Of a DNA stretch of 64,000 bases, positions 45,973 through 54,578 are shown piece by piece. The position numbers were made by a program, and so were the translations under genes. The notes below the pieces were generated by a model. That model worked only from the letters and a program-made list of their open reading frames with translations, did not search any database and was not told where the DNA came from. How positions within the stretch are numbered: position 1 is the stretch's first letter; the number at the start of each line of letters is the position of its first letter. Location of the stretch: positions 5,457,001 through 5,521,000 of the forward strand of contig NZ_CP109017.1 in NCBI RefSeq assembly GCF_036226765.1, in the 5' to 3' direction. This DNA comes from Streptomyces sp. NBC_00670 (lineage in GTDB: Bacteria > Actinomycetota > Actinomycetes > Streptomycetales > Streptomycetaceae).

Positions 45973-47517
45973 TCAGTCGACAACTGGAGGAAGAGCACGG
46001 CGGCTGTCCGGACGCCAGGTCTCTTCCTCTTCGACGAGGTAATCGGGACGTGCGCCTTCCTGCTGCTGTTCCGCGCGCGTACGGGCGGGCCGGCCCGCCG
46101 CGGGCACGCGCCCGGACACCGGACTTCGCGATGAATCAGTAGGACTCGACGATGGGCGGACGAGTCCCGAACCCCCAGCCGTGAAAGGGCGCCCGCCGCC
46201 CCGGCCGGGCCTACCGGACCGGTTACCGACGGCACCGCCCGTCTCCGATGCCAAACGGCGGCCGCCGACCAAGCCATTGCCCGGACGGGATCCTTGACCG
46301 ACGGAGGAGCCCGGAGACATGCCTCGCCCCAGGGGAGCACGGTTCTGCGTGCCCTCCTTGCCGATGACCGTCCCCCGCGGAATGCCACTCGCGGCCCGAC
46401 CGGGGTTGGAGCTCACCGGGCGACCTCCGGTGATGCCGGCCTCCTGCGGCAGCCGGGTGGTGCCTCCGCCGGACATCCCTGGGGTGGGTGCCTTGGGGAC
46501 ACCCGAGGACGATGGAACTCGTCCAGGCGAAGGCGCATTCGCGACCTGGCCGTTCCTGCCGAAAGCCGGTGGCAGGACGGTTGGTTGGTTGGGCAGGAAG
46601 ACGCCACGGTGAGGCGCCCCCGCCTCGGGGGAAGCCGGAGTCGTGGTGGTGGGTTCAGAAGTCCGTGGCAGTGTCCCGACGCTGTCGATCTCGGTCGCCG
46701 CCGGTCGATGAAAGCGCGCTTGTCCGACTTCTGGCGCGCCTCCCGCAGCGACGGACTGAGGGACAGTGTGAGTGGTGCCATGTTGCGTGCCGACACTGCC
46801 TTGCCCACTTTGACCGAGAGACAGGCCGGATGCCGTCGTCGAACCGTCCGAGCCCACAGAGACGTGCCGTGCGCTGTTGTCAATCCATTGGTTCGGCTCC
46901 AGGTGATCCGCCGGCGGCGAAAACGTAGGCGGCGCCACGCTGTTCACCTGCTGCGCCGAGAACTCGTACGTCTGCGCCAGCTTCTGCATCTGCTGGATCG
47001 CCTCGCCCCGCGCCGCCTCGATGCGGTGCTGGGCGGCTGCGGCGTCCGTCTTGGCCGTGGCGGCCAGTTTCTGGGCGTCGGGGTCGTGGTGCGCGCCCGG
47101 CTGATTCGCCACGTTGATCGTCTTGTGTGCGTCCGCGAGGTCCGTCTTGGCCCGGGTGGTCTCGGAGACGTCCGGCATGGCCGCCTTCGCCTCGGCGATG
47201 GCCTGCGACACCGTGCCCATCCAGCGGGACGCCACCTCGGCGTACTGACCCAGCCGCAGCGTGGAGCTCGCCGTCTGGCCGCCCCAGTCACGGAACGCGT
47301 CGCCGCCCTCGCCCTGCCACTCCAGGCCCTTGACGTACGTCATGAGGTCGTCGCCGATCTTCGTGATCGTCGAAGCCGCCTTGGAGAGCTTGCTGGACAG
47401 GTGTGAGGCACCGGCTGTGTTCGCGGAATCGAGCAGGGCTGCGAGTTGCTCGTGCGTCATGGACTCGAAGTCCGTGCGGGCGAGCCGGGGTTCATGGTTC
47501 TTGGACTGTTCGCCCAT
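45973..47517 (-). CDS. WXG-headed protein with long Pro/Gly-rich tail (PPE-like role)
   Basis: About 514 residues. The N-terminal 200 residues are helical with a WXG turn in GLEWQGEGGDAFRDWGGQTA and long helices (RIEAARGEAIQQMQKLAQTY). The remaining 300 are disordered, Pro/Gly/Ser/Thr-rich, ending in an acidic YLVEEEETWRPD motif. It lacks a true PPE motif but has the layout of large T7SS substrates. ATG 47517 overlaps the upstream stop (TAATG) and follows GAAGGAG. The adjacent mycosin gene lies 33 bases downstream. Confidence 0.83.
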   Translation of the reverse strand: MGEQSKNHEPRLARTDFESMTHEQLAALLDSANTAGASHLSSKLSKAASTITKIGDDLMTYVKGLEWQGEGGDAFRDWGGQTASSTLRLGQYAEVASRWMGTVSQAIAEAKAAMPDVSETTRAKTDLADAHKTINVANQPGAHHDPDAQKLAATAKTDAAAAQHRIEAARGEAIQQMQKLAQTYEFSAQQVNSVAPPTFSPPADHLEPNQWIDNSARHVSVGSDGSTTASGLSLGQSGQGSVGTQHGTTHTVPQSVAAGGAPEVGQARFHRPAATEIDSVGTLPRTSEPTTTTPASPEAGAPHRGVFLPNQPTVLPPAFGRNGQVANAPSPGRVPSSSGVPKAPTPGMSGGGTTRLPQEAGITGGRPVSSNPGRAASGIPRGTVIGKEGTQNRAPLGRGMSPGSSVGQGSRPGNGLVGGRRLASETGGAVGNRSGRPGRGGGRPFTAGGSGLVRPSSSPTDSSRSPVSGRVPAAGRPARTRAEQQQEGARPDYLVEEEETWRPDSRRALPPVVD

Positions 47518-48020
47518 TACCACTGCTCCTTCGTTCCCTCGGAGCCGGACGCCGCCGACTTGTCGGGCTGCTGCACGTACGGATCCCTCCCCGCCACGTA
47601 ATACCTCTCCGCCTCCGCGTTGACCGCCTTCATCCGTGCCTTGATGTCCTCGTCCAGGTTCGCGTAGCCCACCCGTGACGCGTGGACCGCGAGGCCCATG
47701 CCCTCGATCTGGGCGCTGAGGGCCTTGGAAAGGTTCTCCAACTCGTCGTGGACGAGGGTGTACGAGTCGTAGAGGAACTGTGCTTCCTTGAACTCGGCGG
47801 AGCCGAGCTGCGCACGTGGCAGGCGGTCGTCGCCGACCTTGCCGGGGGCCGCCTCCGACGTGTCCAGCTCGACGAGCAGTGCGTCGACCCGCTTCTTGAA
47901 GTCCTTCATCGCGCTGTGCTGGATGTCCAGCGCCAGCTGCGGATTCACCCCGGCCAGGGTGTCGAAGGACCGGCCCGTGTCCGGAACGTCCCCCGCGCCG
48001 CCGCCCCCGTGCGAAGTCAC
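47517..48020 (-). CDS. Small ESX-like helical protein
   Basis: About 167 residues from GTG 48020, which follows GGGGAGG at 8 bases (a GTG 45 bases earlier is possible). The protein is two long helices (HSAMKDFKKRVDALLVELDT and FKEAQFLYDSYTLVHDELEN) linked by a polar loop, with a further amphipathic helix (HASRVGYANLDEDIKARMKA). No canonical WXG is seen. It is the first gene of the minus-strand module, 70 bases after the eccC stop and directly coupled to the 514-residue protein, suggesting a heterodimer partner. Confidence 0.78.
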   Translation of the reverse strand: MTSHGGGGAGDVPDTGRSFDTLAGVNPQLALDIQHSAMKDFKKRVDALLVELDTSEAAPGKVGDDRLPRAQLGSAEFKEAQFLYDSYTLVHDELENLSKALSAQIEGMGLAVHASRVGYANLDEDIKARMKAVNAEAERYYVAGRDPYVQQPDKSAASGSEGTKEQW

Positions 48021-48089
48021 CTCTGCTGCCTCCCCGTTCACCCCGTCCGCCCCGTCCACTCGCACAGAGCGACGACTCGATCAGTCACT

Positions 48090-51000
48090 CTAGTGGCGTT
48101 GCTGGAGCAACCCCACCTGGATCAGCGACGTACCGCGCTTGCGCGACACGAACACGCCACGTCCCGGCGGCATCGGGCGCGCCCGGACCGTGCTCAGGAT
48201 GTCGCCCTCACTCGGGTCGCCCGAAAGGACCACCCCCTGCGCGCCCAGCTCCTTCACCCGCTGCATGAAGGGCTCGTACATCGCCCGTGAGGCGCCGGCG
48301 GCACTGCGGGCGATGATGAACTTCACGCCCACGTCACGGGCGAAGGGCAGATGCTCGACCAGCTGGGCCAGCGGATTGCCCGAGCCCGTGGCCACCAGTT
48401 CGTAGTCGTCGACGAGGACGAACAGCTGCGGCCCGCTCCACCAGCTGCGGTCGCGCAGCTGCTGCGGCGTGATGTCCGGCTTCGGCGTCCGCATCTCCAT
48501 GAACTGGTTGATCGCGTCCATGTGAACCTGCATCGCCGATGCCATCGGCGCGTACTCCAGCAGGTGCTCCTCCGACACCGCCTCCAGCATGGTGCGCCGG
48601 TAGTCGCCGACGACGATGCGCGCCTCGGCCGGCGTGTAGCGCTCGGCGATCTGCTTCGCGATCAGGCGCAGCAGATTCGTCTTGCCCGACTCGCTCTCAC
48701 CGAAGACGAGGAAGAACGGATCGGTGTCGAGATCGACGAAGACCGGCTCAAGGCTCGCCTCGTCGATGCCGATCGCGATGCCGTGCTGCGGGAACTCGAA
48801 GCCCTTGGGCAGCTGGTCGGCCGGGAGCCGGCGCGGCAGCAGCCGGACCGTCGGAGCCGCGGGGCCCTGCCAGCCGCCCCGCACCGCTTCGACGAGCCGT
48901 GCCGTCGCCTCGGACAGATCCTCCGCGGAAGGCGTCGAGTCGATGCGCGGCAGTGCCGACATGAAGTGCAGCTTCTCCGGCACCTGACCGCGTCCGGGCA
49001 CGCCCGCCGGCACGTTCATGGCGACCTTGCGGTCGAACTCGGAGTCCATCGCGTCGCCCAGGCGCAGTTCCAGCCGGCCCAGCATCTGGTCCTTCAGGGC
49101 CGCCCGGACCTCCATGTAGCGCGAGGCCGAGACGACGACGTGGACCCCGTAGCCGAGGCCCCGCCCCGCGATGTCGTTGACGACGCCCTCGAGGCCCTCG
49201 TACTCGGTCTTGAAGTTGCCCCAGCCGTCGATGACCAGGAAGACGTCGCCCCAGGCCTCGCCGGGCAGGTCGCCCGCGGCGCGACGTCTGCGGTAGGTCG
49301 TGACGGAGTCGATGCCGTGGCTGCGGAAGAACTGCTCGCGACGGTTGAGGACACCCGCCACCTCCGCGACCGCGCGGCGCACCCGCTCGGGATCCAGCCG
49401 GGAGGCCACCCCGCCCACGTGCGGGAGGTCCGCCAGCGCCGCCAGACCGCCACCGCCGAAGTCCAGGCAGTAGAACTGCACTTCGTGCGGCGTGTGCGTG
49501 AGCGCGAAGGACGTGACCAGCGTGCGCAGCAGGGTGGACTTGCCGGACTGCGGACCGCCCACCACCATCATGTGGCCGGCCGCCCCCGAGAAGTCCCGGT
49601 ACAGCACCTCACGCTTCTGCTCGAACGGTTTGTCGATCAGACCCAGCGGCACGGCCAGTCCGCCCGGCCGCGAGTACTCCGGCGCCTGCAGACCGCGCTC
49701 CGGGGAGACCGCCAGTGCCGGCAGCAACTGGTCCAGCGTGGGCGCCCGGTCCAGCGGGGGCAGCCACACCTGGTGCGCGGGCACGCCCTGGCCCTCCAGC
49801 CGCCGTACGACCACGTCCAGCACCGTGTCGGCCAGCGCGTCGTCCTCCGCGCGCGCGGCCGGCGTCCGTGCGGGTTCCGGCGCCGGGTGGGCGACGGGCA
49901 CGGCGGACGCAGTGAAGAGCACCGGCCGGCGCTCGGCGGGCGCGCTGCCCCGGGAGGCTTCGGGTCCGCCCGACCGGTATGTCCCCGACACGTACGCCGC
50001 CTTGAAGCGCACCATCTCGTCCGTGCCGAACTTGAGGTACCCCGAGCCGGGCACGGACGGCAGGTGGTAGGCGTCGGGCACGCCGAGGGCCGCGCGGGAC
50101 TCCGCCGCGGAGAACGTCCGCAGGCCGATCCGGTACGACAGATAGGTGTCCAGACCGCGCAGCCGGCCCTCCTCCAGACGCTGCGAGGCGAGCAGCAGAT
50201 GCACACCCAGGGAACGGCCGATGCGGCCGATCTGGATGAACATGTCGATGAAGTCCGGCTTGGCGGTGAGGAGTTCGCTGAACTCGTCGATCACCAGGAC
50301 GAGCGAGGCCAGCGGCTCCAGGGGAGCGCCGGCGGCGCGCGCCTTCTCGTAGTCGTGGATGTTGGCGTAGTTGCCGGCCGCGCGCAGCAGCTCCTGGCGC
50401 CGCTGCAGCTCACCCCGGATGGCGTCACCCATGCGGTCGACCTGTGTGAGGTCGTCGGCGAGGTTGGTGATGACGGCGGCGACGTGCGGCATCTGCGACA
50501 TGCCGGCGAACGTGGCACCGCCCTTGAAGTCGGCGAGGACGAAGTTCAGCGTCTCCGAGGAGTGCGTGACCGCCAGGCCCAGTACCAGTGTGCGCAGCAG
50601 TTCGGACTTGCCGGAACCGGTCGCGCCCACGCACAGGCCGTGCGGGCCCATGCCGTCCTGCGCGGCCTCCTTCAGGTCCAGCATCACCGGCCGGCCGTTC
50701 TCGCCGACACCGATCGGCACCCGCAGCCGCTCCGGCAGCGAACGCGGCCGCCAGGTGCGCGTGACGTCCACCGAGGCGGCGTCGCCCAGCCCCAGCAGGT
50801 CGGTGAAGTCCAGGTTGGCCAGCAGCGGTTCGTCGTCGTTCCCGCCGCCCATACGCAGCGGCGCGAGCTGCCGCGCCAGCGCCTCGGCGGCGGGCAGCGA
50901 CAGGCCGTCGGGCACGCCCTCGAAGGCGATGCCGCCACCGGAGTCCAGCCACAGCCGGTCGGGGCGTACGACGACCGAGAGGTCGCCGCGCGGCTGGTCG

Positions 51001-52046
51001 AGCTCGCCGGAGACGACCTCCATGATCGTCACGCCATGCAGTCCTTCGGCACCGGCGAACACCGAGGTGGGAGGCACCATGCCGCCGTCGAGGACGACGA
51101 GGATGTGCGGCTGGTCCAGCAGCGGCCCGCCGTCGCGCGCGAACCGGGGCCGGTCGGTCAGGCGGTCGGCGAGCAGCTGCTCCAGTTCGCCCAGGTCGTC
51201 ACCGAACAGGCGGCGCGTGCCGGCCCCGTCGAACCGGCCCGTCAACTGGCAGTGCGGAAGCCACTTCGACCAGTCCCAGCGGGCGGCGGCCCCCGGCGAG
51301 GTGACGACGGCCACGACCAGGTCGTCGGGGGAGTGCAGGGTGACGGCCTGCGCCACCAGCGCGCGTGCCGCCGACCGGGCGCACTCCGGCTCCCCGGAGA
51401 CCGTCACGTGGTAGAACGCCCGCAGCGACAGCGCCACCGGCAGCCCGTCCAACTGGCCGTGCACCGCGAGGAACCGCTGCATGGCACCGGCGCACAGCGG
51501 CTCCAGCTCGTCCACCGGCGCGGTCTGCGGGGCCACCAGGGGAGTGGCCAGCTGCTGCGGGCCCAGACCGATGCGCACCTGGCCGAAGTCGTCGTCCCGT
51601 ACGCGCCGTTCCCACACGCGGCTGCCCTCGGCCACCACCGCCCACAACTGCTCCGGCGCGGGGTGCAGATACAACTGCGCGTCCCGCTGTCGCACTGCCG
51701 TTCTGCGGACCGTGCGCCGGGTCTGGGCCAGATAGCGGAGGTAGTCCCGGCGTACGTCGGCCATTTGCCCCTGCGTACCGCGGCGGTGACGGACGATCTG
51801 CGAGACCACCATCGCGGCCGTCGACACCAGCATCAGCACACCCATGATCCGCATGAACGGATGCGCGTTGGGCGAGGCGAAGTAGAACACCACCGACGAA
51901 CCCATGCCGAGCGTCGGCAGGACCTGCATCAGCATGCCCTCGTGCTGCCCCCGCGGCAGCTCCGGAGGAGCCTCCAATTGCAGGTCCTCCGCGGGCACTT
52001 CGGGCGGCAGGGTACGCGGCGGGCGCTTGACGACGATCTGGCTCAC
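48090..52046 (-). CDS. eccC: Type VII secretion ATPase EccC (FtsK/SpoIIIE family)
   Basis: A 1318-residue motor of the T7SS, unsplit. Two N-terminal transmembrane helices (GMGSSVVFYFASPNAHPF, MGVLMLVSTAAMVVSQIV) precede three ATPase domains. Domain 1 has Walker A GATGSGKSELLRTL and intact Walker B LVLVIDEFSEL. Domain 2 has VGGPQSGKSTLLRTL with Walker B VFLVIDGWGNF. Domain 3 has FGESESGKTNLLRL with LFVLVDDYELV. The catalytic Glu after the Walker B Asp is kept only in domain 1, as described for other EccC proteins, where domains 2-3 bind substrate signals. The GTG start lacks a strong ribosome-binding site. Confidence 0.96.
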   Translation of the reverse strand: MSQIVVKRPPRTLPPEVPAEDLQLEAPPELPRGQHEGMLMQVLPTLGMGSSVVFYFASPNAHPFMRIMGVLMLVSTAAMVVSQIVRHRRGTQGQMADVRRDYLRYLAQTRRTVRRTAVRQRDAQLYLHPAPEQLWAVVAEGSRVWERRVRDDDFGQVRIGLGPQQLATPLVAPQTAPVDELEPLCAGAMQRFLAVHGQLDGLPVALSLRAFYHVTVSGEPECARSAARALVAQAVTLHSPDDLVVAVVTSPGAAARWDWSKWLPHCQLTGRFDGAGTRRLFGDDLGELEQLLADRLTDRPRFARDGGPLLDQPHILVVLDGGMVPPTSVFAGAEGLHGVTIMEVVSGELDQPRGDLSVVVRPDRLWLDSGGGIAFEGVPDGLSLPAAEALARQLAPLRMGGGNDDEPLLANLDFTDLLGLGDAASVDVTRTWRPRSLPERLRVPIGVGENGRPVMLDLKEAAQDGMGPHGLCVGATGSGKSELLRTLVLGLAVTHSSETLNFVLADFKGGATFAGMSQMPHVAAVITNLADDLTQVDRMGDAIRGELQRRQELLRAAGNYANIHDYEKARAAGAPLEPLASLVLVIDEFSELLTAKPDFIDMFIQIGRIGRSLGVHLLLASQRLEEGRLRGLDTYLSYRIGLRTFSAAESRAALGVPDAYHLPSVPGSGYLKFGTDEMVRFKAAYVSGTYRSGGPEASRGSAPAERRPVLFTASAVPVAHPAPEPARTPAARAEDDALADTVLDVVVRRLEGQGVPAHQVWLPPLDRAPTLDQLLPALAVSPERGLQAPEYSRPGGLAVPLGLIDKPFEQKREVLYRDFSGAAGHMMVVGGPQSGKSTLLRTLVTSFALTHTPHEVQFYCLDFGGGGLAALADLPHVGGVASRLDPERVRRAVAEVAGVLNRREQFFRSHGIDSVTTYRRRRAAGDLPGEAWGDVFLVIDGWGNFKTEYEGLEGVVNDIAGRGLGYGVHVVVSASRYMEVRAALKDQMLGRLELRLGDAMDSEFDRKVAMNVPAGVPGRGQVPEKLHFMSALPRIDSTPSAEDLSEATARLVEAVRGGWQGPAAPTVRLLPRRLPADQLPKGFEFPQHGIAIGIDEASLEPVFVDLDTDPFFLVFGESESGKTNLLRLIAKQIAERYTPAEARIVVGDYRRTMLEAVSEEHLLEYAPMASAMQVHMDAINQFMEMRTPKPDITPQQLRDRSWWSGPQLFVLVDDYELVATGSGNPLAQLVEHLPFARDVGVKFIIARSAAGASRAMYEPFMQRVKELGAQGVVLSGDPSEGDILSTVRARPMPPGRGVFVSRKRGTSLIQVGLLQQRH

Positions 52047-52208
52047 CGGAGCATCAATCCCCCTTTACGGACGAACCGTGGTTCCCCCGGCACCCCCGTG
52101 GCGACGGTCGTCCTCCGCTGCGGGCGATCCTACTTGTCGGCACTGACACAACGTGCCGGTAGGGTGACGGCCGCAGCGTGCGCATCCGCGAACAGGGGGG
52201 CAGTGAAG

Positions 52209-53678
52209 GTGAGTACGACGACGGCCACGGGCTTCTGCAGAGTCACCGTCGTGGCGCCCGACAGCCGGATCGACGTCGCGCTGCCGGTGGACATCGCCGT
52301 CGCCGACATCTACCCGGAGATCCTCCGCCTGACCGGCCAGACCCAGCCCGTCGGCACACCCACCGGCTACCACCTGGTGCGGCGCGACGGCCGGGTCCTC
52401 GACGGCGCCCGCACCCTCGCCGACGAACGGGTGCTCGACGGAGAGGTGCTCGGCCTGCGCCCCTTCGCCGAGTCGCTCCCGCCCGCCGTCCACGACGACG
52501 TCTCCGACGCCGTGGCCTCCGCCGTCGTCCGCGACCGGCACCTGTGGAGCGAGGACCTGCTGCGGATCGCCGGCCTGACCGGCGGCGCACTGCTGTTGCT
52601 GCTGTGCGGCTTCGTCCTGTGGTACGCCGACCCGGTCCGGCACGACATGCACGGCCTGCCCGGCGTCCTCGCCGGCGGCCTCGGCGTGCTGCTGACCGCC
52701 TTCGCGGGCGTCCGGGCGCGGGTGTACGCCGACCGGGCCGCCGCCGTCGCCGTGGGCCTCGGCGCACTGCCCCTGCTGGTGATCGCGGGCTCCGGAATCG
52801 TCGCGCCGGCCGACGGCCAGGGCCCCGGCAAGCTGCAATTCCTGCTCGGCTGCGCGGTCCTGCTGGTCGCCTCGCTCGTCCTGGTCGTCCTCACCCCCGG
52901 CGGGGACGCGCCCTTCGTGGCCGCCGGCCTCCTGGCCGCGGCCGGCACCCTGGCCGCCTTCGTCGCCCTGCTCGCCGACGCCTCCGCCACCGAGGCCGCC
53001 TCGGTGTGCGCTCCGGTCGCCCTCGGCCTGGTCACCTTCCTGCCCGGCCTCTCCGCCCGCTTCGCCCGGCTGCCCATCGGCTACGCCCCTCCGCGCTCCG
53101 CGAGCCAGGACGCCTTCGACCCCGACGCCCCGCCGGCCGCGGACGCCGAACCGCTGGACGCCGAACGCATCGCCGCCCAGGCCCGCCGCGGCCACGAGAT
53201 GCTCCTCGGCCTCGTCGGCGGCACCTCGGCCGTGGTGGTCGCCGCCGCGGCCGTCCTCGGTTTCTCCGACAACGTCTGGGCGCAGCTCCTCGCCCTCGCC
53301 GCCGGGCTCGCCATGCTGATCCGCGCGCGCCTGTTCCGCTACACCTCCCAGGTGACCTGCGTCCTGGCCGCCGGGCTCGGCGCGATCGCGCTGCTGCTCC
53401 TCGGCCTCGCCCTGAACCCGCCCACCGGCGCCCTCACCGAGTTCGTGCTGCACGACGACCGCGGTGCCCTCGACCTGCGCACCGCCTGGCTCACCGCGGC
53501 CGTCGCCGCCGGCGCCGCGCTGATCACGGCGATCGGCCTGATCGTCCCCCGCAAGGGGCTGTCCCCCTTCTGGGGCCGCTTCCTGGACCTCACCGAGGGC
53601 GCCGTGCTGCTCGTCCTGGTCCCGCTCTGCCTGGCGGTCCTGGGCGTGCTCTCGGACGTACGCTCGATGCTGGGCTAG
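52209..53678 (+). CDS. eccD: Type VII secretion integral membrane protein EccD
   Basis: About 489 residues from GTG 52209, spaced 8 bases from GGGGGG; GTG 52203 is also possible. The N-terminal ubiquitin-like YukD domain (CRVTVVAPDSRIDVALPVDI to LGLRPFAESLPPA) is followed by about 11 transmembrane helices in two groups separated by a charged cytosolic loop (FDPDAPPAADAEPLDAERIA). EccD forms the membrane channel part of the ESX complex. It is divergent from eccC, closing the locus. The open frame continues far upstream, but that part is antisense to eccC and not coding. Confidence 0.93.
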   Translation: MSTTTATGFCRVTVVAPDSRIDVALPVDIAVADIYPEILRLTGQTQPVGTPTGYHLVRRDGRVLDGARTLADERVLDGEVLGLRPFAESLPPAVHDDVSDAVASAVVRDRHLWSEDLLRIAGLTGGALLLLLCGFVLWYADPVRHDMHGLPGVLAGGLGVLLTAFAGVRARVYADRAAAVAVGLGALPLLVIAGSGIVAPADGQGPGKLQFLLGCAVLLVASLVLVVLTPGGDAPFVAAGLLAAAGTLAAFVALLADASATEAASVCAPVALGLVTFLPGLSARFARLPIGYAPPRSASQDAFDPDAPPAADAEPLDAERIAAQARRGHEMLLGLVGGTSAVVVAAAAVLGFSDNVWAQLLALAAGLAMLIRARLFRYTSQVTCVLAAGLGAIALLLLGLALNPPTGALTEFVLHDDRGALDLRTAWLTAAVAAGAALITAIGLIVPRKGLSPFWGRFLDLTEGAVLLVLVPLCLAVLGVLSDVRSMLG

Positions 53679-53897
53679 GCAGCCCCGCGATCCGAACGCG
53701 GACCGGGTCCGGACGCCGCCCGGCGGAGCGGCCCCCTCGCACTGGTACTCTGGCTGACGGCCACGTGCGCCCACACCCCCCAGCCCCCCAGGGCTCCGGT
53801 GGTCGCGCTCGTCGGCCCGCCTCCCGAGTAACGGAAGCTCCCCCGAGATGCAGACCGGGGGCGCTCGGAGGCATTTCGGAGACTACGAGGAGTACAC

Positions 53898-54185
53898 GTG
53901 TCGCTCGACGCCGCCGTGAAGAAGCAGATCATCACCGAGTTCGGTACCAAGGAGGGCGACACCGGCTCCCCCGAGGTCCAGGTCGCGCTGCTGTCCCGCC
54001 GCATCTCGGACCTGACCGAGCACCTCAAGACCCACAAGCACGACCACCACTCCCGTCGTGGTCTGCTGATCCTGGTCGGTCAGCGCCGCCGGCTGCTGCA
54101 GTACCTGGCCAAGAAGGACATCCAGCGCTTCCGTACGCTGGTCGACCGCCTCGGCATCCGCCGCGGTGCGGCGGGCGCCCGGTAG
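53898..54185 (+). CDS. rpsO: 30S ribosomal protein S15
   Basis: A 95-residue primary 16S rRNA-binding protein. The sequence has the S15 family blocks IITEFGTKEGDTGSPEVQVA, LTEHLKTHKHDHHSRRGLL and LVGQRRRLLQYLAKKD. GTG 53898 follows GAGGAG. The region 53679-53897 before it carries its promoter and leader; no gene is seen there. rpsO and pnp are adjacent as in other streptomycetes, where both genes have their own promoters. Confidence 0.97.
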   Translation: MSLDAAVKKQIITEFGTKEGDTGSPEVQVALLSRRISDLTEHLKTHKHDHHSRRGLLILVGQRRRLLQYLAKKDIQRFRTLVDRLGIRRGAAGAR

Positions 54186-54194
54186 GACGCCGTG

Positions 54195-54234
54195 GAGGGA
54201 GCGGTTCCCGAACCGATCGGGGGCCGCTCCCTTT
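54195..54234 (+). terminator. Terminator after rpsO
   Basis: 8-bp stem GGGAGCGG / CCGCTCCC with inner pairing (CCCG/CGGG), followed by TTT. It lies 12 bases after the rpsO stop. Confidence 0.75.
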
Positions 54235-54452
54235 GCCGTACGTGCGGAAACGTGCGCGCTGTCAGTGCCGCTTTGTAGTGTGGTGGCACAACGCAATACG
54301 CACGACACGAAAACAGCACGAAAAAGCACCACCCAGCACGACCCAGCACGACACGGACACACGCAGAGCACGGCGGTGCGTACCGCACGGCACTGCGTAC
54401 GGCCGAACGAGGAGAAGCGCGGCCGAGCCGCCGCCGGTCCTCGGTAGTGGCC

Positions 54453-54471
54453 CCCGGGCGCACGCCCCGGG
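54453..54471 (+). promoter_or_regulatory. Hairpin in the pnp leader
   Basis: 6-bp stem CCCGGG / CCCGGG in the 393-base rpsO-pnp interval, which holds no gene. The rpsO-pnp intergenic RNA of Streptomyces is known to be processed by RNase III; this structure is a candidate, not a proven site. The middle of the interval (54290-54360) is unusually A/C-rich with repeats of CAGCACGAC. Confidence 0.35.
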
Positions 54472-54578
54472 TGCTTCGATCGAAGACCGGCCCGCACCGC
54501 AGGAAGCGCTTCTCCGCCCCTGTCCCCCCGCCACACGGGCGGGCCGGGACGAAAGACGAAACGTAGGAGAAAACGCTG

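Noticed and set aside
48351..52208. Upstream extension of the eccD frame across eccC
   Set aside because: Only the part from 52209 shows EccD sequence; the rest is antisense to eccC and reads as Arg/Gly/Ala low complexity.
54166..54578. Small protein gene in the rpsO-pnp interval
   Set aside because: Frames there lack ribosome-binding sites and codon bias, and a terminator hairpin and pnp leader explain the sequence.
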